NCBI GenBank assembly: GCA_014859225.1
Contig: JACUUP010000047.1
Coordinates: 1-10,222, forward strand
Reading direction: 5' to 3'
Source of the DNA: Candidatus Aerophobota bacterium
GTDB lineage: Bacteria > Aerophobota > Aerophobia > Aerophobales > B3-G15
DNA length: 10,222 nt
Every line of letters starts with the position of its first letter. Position 1 is the first letter of the stretch. Below the pieces are notes generated by a model. That model searched no databases, was not told the origin of the DNA, and saw only the letters and a program-made list of their open reading frames with translations. This document shows, in pieces, positions 1 to 6,415 of the stretch. A program made the translations under genes and the position numbers.

Positions 1-43
1 CCCCACCTTCGCTCCTTTTTCAACCTGAACACTTCCGCTATGC

Positions 44-69
44 TCAAGTTAGCCTTTAGGGGAGCTTGA
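44..69 (+). other. Hairpin upstream of the zapA-cvpA-dgt-dnaG-rpoD operon
   Basis: Bases 44-50 pair with 63-69 (seven pairs, one of them G-U). After a 2x2 internal loop, CC at 53-54 pairs with GG at 59-60 around a four-base loop. A T-run follows only at 81-86, too far from the stem for a standard intrinsic terminator. The hairpin could be the end of an RNA transcribed from beyond the left edge, for example the 3' side of a 6S-like RNA, or leader structure. The 3' arm overlaps the possible -35 box at 66-71. The function is not settled. Confidence 0.3.
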
Positions 70-93
70 CACCTGCCTGATTTTTTCTATTAA
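66..93 (+). promoter_or_regulatory. Possible sigma70-type promoter of the zapA-to-rpoD operon
   Basis: A perfect -35 box TTGACA (66-71) is followed after 16 bases by TATTAA (88-93), a partial -10 match. A second candidate, TAATAT at 91-96, would give a 19-base spacer. It lies just upstream of the first gene of the + strand operon, in sequence that does not look coding. The -35 and the next eight bases nearly repeat those of the hydrogenase promoter at 6357-6370 (13 of 14 identical). Confidence 0.4.
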
Positions 94-126
94 TATTAAA
101 CAAATTAACGATTCTTCAGGTAAATA

Positions 127-404
127 ATGGGGTAAAAGTTACTATCTACAATCGGGAATATAACTTAAAGGCTGACACCAAAGAAGATGAAAAATTTTTA
201 AAACAAATTGCCTCTTATGTAGATGAAAAAACCAAAGGAATCGCTTCCTCCATCCCTGACAAAAATTTTGAACAAATATTTGTATTAGCTTCTCTTAATA
301 TTACAGCGGAACTTTTTGACCTTAAAAGCAAAAATCTTAATTCCAAAAAAAGACTTAACAGTTTATTAAATAAACTAACCAAAAAGTCAAAAGAAAATTT
401 ATGA
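127..404 (+). CDS. zapA: ZapA-like cell division protein; no start codon in its own frame
   Basis: The frame read from 132 to the TGA at 402-404 gives about 90 residues beginning VKVTIYNREYNLKAD, the usual N-terminal beta strand of ZapA. A short alpha-helical part follows and then a Lys/Asn-rich helical tail. ZapA binds FtsZ and stabilises the Z-ring at midcell. The frame is open from 81, but no ATG, GTG or TTG lies anywhere in it. A well placed ATG at 127, with AGGT (118-121) before it, is out of frame: it reads ATG GGG TAA. One extra G in the GGGG run at 129-132 would give Met-Gly-Val-Lys-Val and join the frames. So this is a base missing from the assembly, a real frameshift, or initiation at a rare codon such as ATT at 111. 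The stop overlaps the next start as ATGA. The size is normal for ZapA. Family call is fairly sure; the start is not. Confidence 0.75.
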
Positions 405-958
405 ACTGGATAGACATACTGTTGGGGGCTATTATTTTGATATTTGTAATCAGGGGTGTGTTTAAAGGGTTATTCAGAGAAGGGGCAGGACTTCTCGGCG
501 TGCTTGTAGGATTGATTGTAGCGATAAACCGTTATCAGCAGTTAGGAGAAGCTATCCACAACGAGCTTCAATTTTTGTCTCTTAAGATATGTAACATAAT
601 ATCCTTTGCGCTTATCTTTGGAGGTATAGCCATCATTGGGGCAATAGCGGGTATCATAGTTCACAACATTTTGTCCCGACACCCCATTCGGGGAATAGAA
701 GAGGGAGGAGGCTTTATCCTTGGTCTTTTAGAGGGTGCCCTAATTTGTAGCGTAATTTTAATACTTTTAAGCATCTCTCCTTTTTCCGCAAAATTTGATA
801 GATGGAGTGAGGGGTCCATTCTAAAGCCTTATCTTTCAAGAGTGGGCCCTTTTATTTATGATAGCATTGTCTCTGTAACTCCAGGAGAAGCAAAAAAATT
901 TATGGAGAAACTGGACCCATCTCAAGTTAAGCATTCCATATTTAATAACACAGGTTAA
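401..958 (+). CDS. cvpA: CvpA family inner membrane protein
   Basis: This 185-residue protein starts MNWIDILLGAII with a membrane segment at about 5-22. Further hydrophobic segments lie at about 28-45, 62-90 and 103-125, giving roughly four transmembrane helices, and a polar C-terminal tail follows. The conserved FxGLxREG-type loop is seen as GVFKGLFREGAG (19-30). This is the CvpA (colicin V production) family pattern. The biochemical role of the family is poorly known; in Enterobacteria it affects colicin V export and envelope stress. The start overlaps the zapA stop (ATGA) and has no strong Shine-Dalgarno site, so translation is probably coupled. The gene ends 14 nt before the dGTPase-like gene. 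Confidence 0.85.
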   Translation: MNWIDILLGAIILIFVIRGVFKGLFREGAGLLGVLVGLIVAINRYQQLGEAIHNELQFLSLKICNIISFALIFGGIAIIGAIAGIIVHNILSRHPIRGIEEGGGFILGLLEGALICSVILILLSISPFSAKFDRWSEGSILKPYLSRVGPFIYDSIVSVTPGEAKKFMEKLDPSQVKHSIFNNTG

Positions 959-972
959 ATTATTCTTCCCGG

Positions 973-2043
973 ATGGGACCTTCTATGCCAGAAGATAGAG
1001 CTATAATGAGGGGGAGGAACCGAATTTTTGACAGAGAAGCACAGGAGGAATGGGAGAAGAAAAATCTCTCTTGTTACGCTGCTCTAAGTTTTGAAACCAG
1101 AGGAAGGGAAAAAAAAGAGATTCCCTGTCCTTTAAGAACAGAGTTTCAGCGGGATAGAGATAGAATTATTCATTCCAAGGCATTCAGACGCTTAAAACAT
1201 AAAACGCAGGTTTTTATTGCGCCTTTTGGTGACCATTATCGCACAAGGTTAACTCACACTCTGGAGGTAAGTCAGATCGCACGCACCATTTCTCGAGCCC
1301 TGAGGCTAAATGAAGATTTGACTGAGGCTATAGCTCTGGGGCATGACCTCGGACACACTCCCTTTGGTCATATAGGGGAGTATGCCTTAAATGAGGTTTA
1401 CCCGGCAGGGTTTTGCCATAATGAACATAGCTTAAGAGTGGTGGATAGACTGGAAGGGAACGGCGGGCTTAATCTTACCCGGGAGGTGCGGGACGGCATT
1501 TTAAATCATTCCCAGGATAATGAGAAAATCTTATCTAAGAACACAAAGAGTAACCCCTTAACTCTGGAAGCTGAGGTGGTTAAGATAGCTGACCCCCTTG
1601 CCTATGTTAACCATGATATAGACGATGCACTGAGAGCAAACCTTCTAAAGATAGAGGACCTTCCCTTATATTCTCTGAAGATATTGGGAAAAGATGGGAG
1701 GGCGAGAATTGCCATTATGGTGAAAGATGTGGTTGTCAACAGCTTTGGCAAATCTTATATTCAAATGAGTCCACTCGTTCTTAAAGCCTTTAACCAGCTG
1801 CGGGATTTTATGTACGAGAAAGTTTACTTCTCTCCCGCATTAAAAGAAGAAGTTAACAAGGCTTCCTCCCTTATCAGCAGCATTTATCAGTTTTACATAA
1901 ACAATCCCCTTGAGGTTCCTCCGGTTTTCAGAAAAAATGGAGAAAATATAGAACGGGCGGTGGTGGATTATATTGCAGGGATGACTGACCGCTTTGCTTT
2001 AAATGAATACCAGAAACATTTTATACCCAGGGAGTGGGGATAA
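973..2043 (+). CDS. dgt: dGTPase-like HD-domain dNTP triphosphohydrolase
   Basis: This is a 356-residue cytoplasmic HD-superfamily enzyme, expected to hydrolyse dNTPs (classically dGTP) to deoxynucleoside and triphosphate. The HD metal site is clear: H95 in THTLEV, H124-D125 in GHDLGHTPFGH, and D207 in KIADPLAYVNHD. The N-terminal dGTPase signature is also present: YAALS (35-39), RTEFQRDRDRIIHSKAFRRL (55-74) and KTQVF. The usual ADRIAY motif reads ADPLAY (206-211), a small departure beside the metal Asp. The size fits the shorter dGTPase-like group. The start is uncertain: ATGs at 973, 985 and 1006 are in frame and none has a strong ribosome site. Relatives begin close to the EEWEKKNLSCYAALS part, so 1006 is possible. 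It overlaps dnaG by TAATG. Its place before dnaG suggests a link between dNTP levels and replication, which is an inference. Confidence 0.9.
   Translation: MGPSMPEDRAIMRGRNRIFDREAQEEWEKKNLSCYAALSFETRGREKKEIPCPLRTEFQRDRDRIIHSKAFRRLKHKTQVFIAPFGDHYRTRLTHTLEVSQIARTISRALRLNEDLTEAIALGHDLGHTPFGHIGEYALNEVYPAGFCHNEHSLRVVDRLEGNGGLNLTREVRDGILNHSQDNEKILSKNTKSNPLTLEAEVVKIADPLAYVNHDIDDALRANLLKIEDLPLYSLKILGKDGRARIAIMVKDVVVNSFGKSYIQMSPLVLKAFNQLRDFMYEKVYFSPALKEEVNKASSLISSIYQFYINNPLEVPPVFRKNGENIERAVVDYIAGMTDRFALNEYQKHFIPREWG
2029..2034 (+). promoter_or_regulatory. Ribosome binding site that sets the dnaG start
   Basis: AGGGAG lies 8 bases before ATG at 2043. The alternative in-frame GTG at 2034 falls on the end of this site and would have no site of its own, so the ATG at 2043 is preferred. 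The site lies inside the last codons of the upstream dGTPase-like gene. Confidence 0.6.
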
Positions 2044-3785
2044 TGGGTAGATATATTTCTCCAGATACAATTGACCAGATTTGTCAGCAAACAGATATAG
2101 TCCAGATAATATCTGAATATATTCCGCTGACCTCATCTGGTAAAAATTATAAGGCTCTTTGCCCTTTTCACGAAGAAAAAACCCCCTCTTTTGTAGTTTC
2201 TCCGGAAAAGCAAGTTTTTCATTGTTTTGGCTGCGGGGCAGGGGGAAACTTATTTACTTTTTTAATGAAATGGGAGAATGTTGCCTTTCCCGAAGCGGTA
2301 AGAATGGTTGCTCAAAAGGTGGGAGTTTCGCTTTCCCTGGATGAAAAAGTTACAGATTACAAACAAAAACTTTACCAGATAAATAGTCAGGTAACAGAGT
2401 TTTTTCACCAACAGCTTAAGAAAAATAAAACCGCTTTGAGCTATCTTTATAAAAGGGGGTTCAAATCTGACTCTATTGACCTTTTTAAGTTAGGTTGGGC
2501 TCCTTTCTCGCAAAGTTTTCTCAGTTTTTGCAAAAAAAATGACCTGCCTCAGGATGGCTTAAAAGAGCTTGGACTTACAAGGACATCTTCTTCCGGTGAG
2601 ATTTATCCTTATTTTAGAGAACGCATAATGTTTCCTGTAGTTTCTCTTTCAGGTAAGGTGGTAGGTTTTGGAGCAAGAGTCCTTGATGATTCCCTGCCAA
2701 AATACATTAATTCCTCCGCCTCATCTTTATTTGATAAAGGCAGGATTTTGTATGGACTTCATGTAGCCCAAAGAGAGGCGAGGAAAAGCAGGGAAGTCAT
2801 TTTAGTTGAAGGATACACTGATGTTATCAGTTTGCACCAGGAGGGTATACATAATGTTGTAGCTTCTCTGGGGACCTCGCTTACCACCTCTCAAATTCGG
2901 CTTTTGAGAAGATACGTGGATACGGTTTTTCTTGCCTATGACCAGGATAGCGCCGGGGAAGCAGCAACGATTAGAGGAGTGGACCTTTTGCTTGAAAATG
3001 AGCTTCAGGTAAAGGTTATATCTTTCCCCGGGGAGAAAGACCCGGCAGATTTTATCCGGGAAAAGGGGAAAAAAGCCCTCTTACAGGCAAAACAGAAAGC
3101 ACTACCTTATATTCAATACAGAATTGAAGCTACTACAGGTAAAGACGAATATCTTCCCCTGGAAAAAAAGCTGGAGATAGTGAATTCCTTATTTTTTACT
3201 TTAAAAAAGGTAAAGTCAAGATATCAACTGGATGATATGTTGAGAAGGTTATCGCAAGCGCTTGATTTCAATGAAGAGTCGCTCAGGTCTGAATTTAGGA
3301 GATTCTGCGAGGAAAAATATAAATTTTCCTTTTCCCCTACTCTTAAGTTTGAGGTGCCTGAGGAGGAGGAGATTGAAAAAAGGTTGCTTGAGGTGATGCT
3401 CTGCAGCCAAAAAGCAATAGAGGTAGCAAGAGCCACCTTCTCTCCCGATAGCTTTACCAGTCCGCTCTGTCGCAGGTTAGCTCAGGAGATTTTCTTATGT
3501 CAGTCTCCCTCTAATATCACTCCTGCTTACCTTATTAACCGAACTACCGATGAAAATCTCTCCTCTCTTATATCTTCTCTTTCCCTCAATGATTCTTCTC
3601 TTGAGGGTTTTGACCTTGAGCAGCTAACCCGGGAGATTGCTCAGGCTTTAAAAAGACGCTCTCACCAGAAAAGGATAGAGCAACTCAGACGGATGATTAA
3701 AGATTGTGAGCGTCAGGGTGAGGAGGAAAAGGTGAAGAGTTTATGCCGGGAGCTTGTTCAACTGAGAAGGAGTATACTTATATGA
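2043..3785 (+). CDS. dnaG: DNA primase DnaG
   Basis: DnaG makes the RNA primers for chromosomal replication and works with the replicative helicase DnaB. From ATG 2043 the protein has 580 residues, normal for the family, and begins MGRYISPDTIDQI like other primases. The CHC2 zinc ribbon has C40, H43, C61 and C64. The RNA polymerase core follows, with YINS (221-224). The Toprim domain has E256 in VEGYTD, D300 and D302 in AYDQDSAG, and D333 in GEKDPADF, so all the metal-binding acidic residues are present. The C-terminal part, from about 420, is helical and charged, as in the DnaB-interacting domain, and ends in a probable coiled coil. It overlaps the upstream gene as TAATG, and rpoD starts 33 nt after its stop. 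This is the dnaG-rpoD core of the macromolecular synthesis operon; rpsU is not in the window. Confidence 0.96.
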   Translation: MGRYISPDTIDQICQQTDIVQIISEYIPLTSSGKNYKALCPFHEEKTPSFVVSPEKQVFHCFGCGAGGNLFTFLMKWENVAFPEAVRMVAQKVGVSLSLDEKVTDYKQKLYQINSQVTEFFHQQLKKNKTALSYLYKRGFKSDSIDLFKLGWAPFSQSFLSFCKKNDLPQDGLKELGLTRTSSSGEIYPYFRERIMFPVVSLSGKVVGFGARVLDDSLPKYINSSASSLFDKGRILYGLHVAQREARKSREVILVEGYTDVISLHQEGIHNVVASLGTSLTTSQIRLLRRYVDTVFLAYDQDSAGEAATIRGVDLLLENELQVKVISFPGEKDPADFIREKGKKALLQAKQKALPYIQYRIEATTGKDEYLPLEKKLEIVNSLFFTLKKVKSRYQLDDMLRRLSQALDFNEESLRSEFRRFCEEKYKFSFSPTLKFEVPEEEEIEKRLLEVMLCSQKAIEVARATFSPDSFTSPLCRRLAQEIFLCQSPSNITPAYLINRTTDENLSSLISSLSLNDSSLEGFDLEQLTREIAQALKRRSHQKRIEQLRRMIKDCERQGEEEKVKSLCRELVQLRRSILI

Positions 3786-3818
3786 GAAATTATGTAAAGA
3801 AAACAAAGGTAAGGTGAT

Positions 3819-5105
3819 ATGAACAAAGATAATGATATAGAAAGGCTTTTGGAAAAAGGCGAGAAGAAGGGCAAACTTACCTACAGGGATGTGGAAAAAG
3901 TAGCGGCTAATATTGATGGGATGCAGATAGAGGACCTTTTTAATGTAATAGAACAGGAGGGAATTGAAGTAGTTCCAGATGAAGATGATGAGCTTAATAG
4001 AACTGAGTCTATATCGACAGAGATAACAGATGGTATTGGAAAGTATCTGCAGGAGATAGGCAAAACGGCTCTGCTCTCAGCAGAGGAGGAAAGAGAGTAT
4101 GGTAGAAAAATAAGGGAAAGCAAGAAGATTCTTCGTAGTAGAGTTATAGAAATAGTGGAACTTATCCAAACCAACAGCTTCTTTTGTTCCTTTTTCAAAA
4201 GTAAAGGGTTAAGAAATGAAGATTTTAAGGGACTGAGGAAGAAGTTCAGAAAAGTGAAAAAGATTAGTAAATCAATAGCACAGATTAAAAATGATGAGAA
4301 TGTATTTTTAGGTGTTTGTAATGATAAGAGCCATTTCACCTCTTTGCTGGAGGACATCAGGCAAGCTTACTGTTGTTACGAGATTTACAGAAATAAAATG
4401 ATAAAAGCAAACCTACGATTAGTGGTGAGTTTTGCCAAAAAATACACAGGCAGAGGCGTTCCTTTTCTTGATTTAATTCAGGAAGGGAACATTGGACTGG
4501 CAAGAGCGGTAGATAAATTTGACCATCGCAAGGGTAACCGTTTCAGTACCTATGCCAGCTGGTGGATAAGGCAGTCTCTTTCACGGGCTATTTCTGACCA
4601 ATCCCGGACTATTAGAGTTCCCATTCATATAACCGAGCTTATAAAAAAAGTAAATAGAATTTCTCAGGAGCTGGAACAGGAAATTGGAAGGTTACCTACA
4701 GCAAGGGATATAGCTGAGCGCTGTGGAATATCTCTGGAAAAGGTAGAGAGATTGCAAAGGGTTATTGTTCGTTCAACTTCTATGGATGCACCCATGGGAG
4801 AGGAGGAAGATAGCTATCTTATAGAGCTTATAGAGAATGAAAAGGCAGACTGTCCCTTTGAAAAAGTTAACCTCAGGTATCTCAGGGATGAAATAGAGAA
4901 GTTAATAAAACAGGTTAAAGATGACAGAGAAAGGGAGATTTTAAAACTTAGATTTGGCACCGAGGATGGATGGGACTGCACTTTGCAGGAGATAGGAGAG
5001 CGATATGGAGTTACCCGGGAGAGAATAAGGCAAATAGAAGCCAAAGTTCTCACTTATCTAAGAGACATAGCTAAACAGAAGAGATTAGAGGAGTACTTTA
5101 TGTGA
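3819..5105 (+). CDS. rpoD: Primary sigma factor RpoD (sigma70/sigmaA)
   Basis: This is the vegetative sigma factor, which directs RNA polymerase to -35/-10 promoters. It has 428 residues, the size of SigA-type factors and shorter than the E. coli protein. The start is ATG 3819 with the strong site AAGGTGAT at 3811-3818. Region 1.1 is at about 5-55, with an acidic linker after it. Region 1.2 is [12 protein letters not shown] (70-81). A short non-conserved Lys-rich insert covers about 105-185. Region 2 contains [16 protein letters not shown] (198-213), [10 protein letters not shown] (218-227) and [11 protein letters not shown] (242-252). Region 3 is at about 275-325. Region 4.2 is [20 protein letters not shown] (388-407), with the -35-contacting residues unchanged. 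At the -10 contact the usual Thr is Ser (S255 in WWIRQSLS), a mild change. Its position after dnaG and its complete domain set support a primary rather than an alternative sigma. The TTGACA/TAAAAT boxes seen at 6322-6384 fit its specificity. Confidence 0.96.
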   Translation: MNKDNDIERLLEKGEKKGKLTYRDVEKVAANIDGMQIEDLFNVIEQEGIEVVPDEDDELNRTESISTEITDGIGKYLQEIGKTALLSAEEEREYGRKIRESKKILRSRVIEIVELIQTNSFFCSFFKSKGLRNEDFKGLRKKFRKVKKISKSIAQIKNDENVFLGVCNDKSHFTSLLEDIRQAYCCYEIYRNKMIKANLRLVVSFAKKYTGRGVPFLDLIQEGNIGLARAVDKFDHRKGNRFSTYASWWIRQSLSRAISDQSRTIRVPIHITELIKKVNRISQELEQEIGRLPTARDIAERCGISLEKVERLQRVIVRSTSMDAPMGEEEDSYLIELIENEKADCPFEKVNLRYLRDEIEKLIKQVKDDREREILKLRFGTEDGWDCTLQEIGERYGVTRERIRQIEAKVLTYLRDIAKQKRLEEYFM

Positions 5106-5132
5106 TTTTCCGTAATAGCGCAACTCAAACCT

Positions 5133-5651
5133 TTACAGTGACTTAATTTTTCTACTTAAAATTATTTCTTCCCTGTTTACACGAACCAGTGGATAACAAT
5201 CCATTTTCCTGGCTTTGCTGACCTTTGGACGATATATATCTTTAAATCTCTTAGAGTATTTTATAGCCTCTTTTTTATCCTGTGCTAAAATGTATTTTTT
5301 CTTAAAAAGATTCTGAACCTTTTTGCTGAACAGGGATATCTCGTAAAGTGGTTTTTCCTGAGGATTTTCTATTGAGAGAACTATATGTTTGGATGTTAGC
5401 TCTTGCAGGGTAAATCCGTGCATTTCATCTGTTTTTTCTGCTGCAGCCTCCTGGTTTTTAGCAATATAAAAAATTGGGGGTAGCTCGGGAACAGAATAAC
5501 TCTGGTTAAAGAAACTGAACATTCGCCGAAATTTTCCCATTCCTGATTCTGCAACAAACACAGGTTTTTGCCTGGAAATTAAATAAAACTCATAAAAATC
5601 TTCCTGCACAGCAATTTCTACTTTCCAGAGCTTATCTTCTCTTTGCTGCAT
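5133..5651 (-). CDS. Uncharacterised protein encoded downstream of cysE
   Basis: I do not recognise this 172-residue protein. It has no signal peptide and no membrane segment, so it is probably cytoplasmic. The N-terminal part alternates charged and aromatic residues (KLWKVEIAVQEDFYEFYL, 7-24), suggesting a beta-rich fold. The middle carries a helix-like AKNQEAAAEKTDEM (64-77). The C-terminal third is very basic (about 105-172), with several Lys clusters and a YRPKVSKARK stretch, so nucleic acid or anionic ligand binding is possible but unproven. The start is ATG 5651, 7 nt after the cysE stop, with only a weak upstream AAGG. It is most likely in one transcription unit with cysE. The stop faces the rpoD stop 27 nt away, with no clear terminator between. 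The length of the open frame and the tight spacing support a real gene. Confidence 0.72.
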   Translation of the reverse strand: MQQREDKLWKVEIAVQEDFYEFYLISRQKPVFVAESGMGKFRRMFSFFNQSYSVPELPPIFYIAKNQEAAAEKTDEMHGFTLQELTSKHIVLSIENPQEKPLYEISLFSKKVQNLFKKKYILAQDKKEAIKYSKRFKDIYRPKVSKARKMDCYPLVRVNREEIILSRKIKSL

Positions 5652-5658
5652 TTTTATG

Positions 5659-6300
5659 TTAGCCTTTCTTTACTTCTTCTTTTTTCCAGGTGTTTACAAC
5701 CTTTTCTACTTCATCCAGCTCTCGCCTGAAATCCTCCAGCTTCTCTAAGATTGGGTCTGGCAAATCACCATGCTCAAGAGCTATGCCTAATACCCTTTTC
5801 CCCCTGTGTTTAACCACTCTACCTGGAACTCCCACCACAGTAGAATCAGGAGGAACATCCCTTATAACTACAGAACCTGCTCCTATAACCGCATTATCAC
5901 CTATCTTTATATTCCCCAGCACCTTGGCACCTGCAGCAATGGTAACATTGTTTCCGACGGTAGGATGCCTCTTTCCTTTTTCCCTGCCTGTTCCTCCCAG
6001 GGTAACTTCCTGAAATAGCGTTACATTATCACCTATCTTAGTCGTCTCCCCGATGACAACTCCCATTCCGTGGTCTATAAAAAAGCCTTTTCCGATTTTT
6101 GCTCCGGGATGAATTTCAATTCCAGTGAAAAAACGAACAATCTGGGAGATAACTCTTGCCAGAAAGTAAAATTTGTGCCCATGTAAAAAATGAGATATTC
6201 TGTGCCAGAAAAGTGCATGCAGCCCCGGATAAAGAAGAACCTCCCATATACTTCTTGCAGCAGGGTCCCTTTCAAATATGGCTTTTACATTTTCAAACAT
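5659..6300 (-). CDS. cysE: Serine O-acetyltransferase CysE
   Basis: The enzyme transfers acetyl from acetyl-CoA to L-serine, giving O-acetylserine, the first step of cysteine synthesis in the cytoplasm. The protein has 213 residues, the short bacterial form, with a helical N-terminal domain (about 1-58) that begins [15 protein letters not shown] left-handed beta helix follows, made of hexapeptide repeats (about 61-160). Active-site residues visible are E62 and H64 in [11 protein letters not shown], where E. coli has Asp-Ile-His, the catalytic H77 in [12 protein letters not shown], and H112 in [15 protein letters not shown] (157-164) closes the helix, and an acidic, helical C-terminal tail follows, the region that docks into O-acetylserine sulfhydrylase in other species. 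The start is ATG 6300 with only a poor A-rich ribosome site. A promoter is seen at 6322-6349. No cysK or cysS lies beside it, unlike in many genomes. Confidence 0.95.
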   Translation of the reverse strand: MFENVKAIFERDPAARSIWEVLLYPGLHALFWHRISHFLHGHKFYFLARVISQIVRFFTGIEIHPGAKIGKGFFIDHGMGVVIGETTKIGDNVTLFQEVTLGGTGREKGKRHPTVGNNVTIAAGAKVLGNIKIGDNAVIGAGSVVIRDVPPDSTVVGVPGRVVKHRGKRVLGIALEHGDLPDPILEKLEDFRRELDEVEKVVNTWKKEEVKKG

Positions 6301-6321
6301 TTTTTTTCTTATCCCGGGCTT

Positions 6322-6349
6322 ATTTTACCAAACGACAAAATAAAATCAA
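6322..6349 (-). promoter_or_regulatory. Sigma70-type promoter for cysE
   Basis: On the - strand, TTGATT (6349-6344) is followed after 16 bases by TAAAAT (6327-6322), 5 of 6 matches to the -10 consensus. Transcription would start near 6315, leaving a short leader before ATG 6300. The -35 box lies only 7 bases from the oppositely directed TTGACA at 6357-6362, so polymerases at the two promoters would compete or be controlled together. Confidence 0.55.
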
Positions 6350-6356
6350 GAGCTAT

Positions 6357-6384
6357 TTGACATCTGCCTGTATCCTCATAAAAT
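6357..6384 (+). promoter_or_regulatory. Sigma70-type promoter of the hydrogenase-sensor operon
   Basis: A perfect TTGACA (6357-6362), a 16-base spacer and TAAAAT (6379-6384) form a good housekeeping promoter. The expected transcription start is near 6390, about 25 bases before the small-subunit ATG. No sigma54-type GG/GC pair with correct spacing is visible between 6301 and 6415, so the NtrC-type regulator encoded in this operon probably does not drive its own operon from here. Confidence 0.65.
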
Positions 6385-6390
6385 TACAGG
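6367..6390. repeat. Inverted repeat over the hydrogenase promoter -10 box (candidate operator)
   Basis: CCTGTA (6367-6372) and TACAGG (6385-6390) are exact inverted copies separated by 12 bases, so the half-site centres are 18 bases apart. The gap holds the -10 box. The size and position suit a dimeric helix-turn-helix repressor site, but six-base arms can also arise by chance. Confidence 0.4.
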
Positions 6391-6401
6391 TGGATAAAAA
6401 G

Positions 6402-6409
6402 AAAAGGTG
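6402..6409 (+). promoter_or_regulatory. Ribosome binding site that sets the hydrogenase small-subunit start
   Basis: AAAAGGTG lies 6 bases before ATG 6416. The upstream in-frame GTG at 6407 is inside this site and cannot be served by it, so translation should begin at 6416. A near-identical arrangement precedes the response regulator (9753-9760). Confidence 0.65.
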
Positions 6410-6415
6410 TTAATT

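Noticed and set aside
1-16. CCCCACCTTCGCTCC looks like the 3' end of a tRNA (T-stem strand, CCTTCGC acceptor strand, U73), possibly tRNA-Gly.
   Set aside because: Only about 15 bases are present, CCA is not encoded (CCT follows), and the rest of the tRNA is off the window, so it cannot be tested.
3881-4357. Long open frame on the - strand opposite rpoD.
   Set aside because: It is the antisense shadow of a strongly conserved gene, rich in Ser, Leu and Ile, with no family motif and no ribosome site.
5106-5132. Expected bidirectional terminator between the converging rpoD and unknown genes.
   Set aside because: The 27 bases contain no stable hairpin followed by a T-run on either strand.
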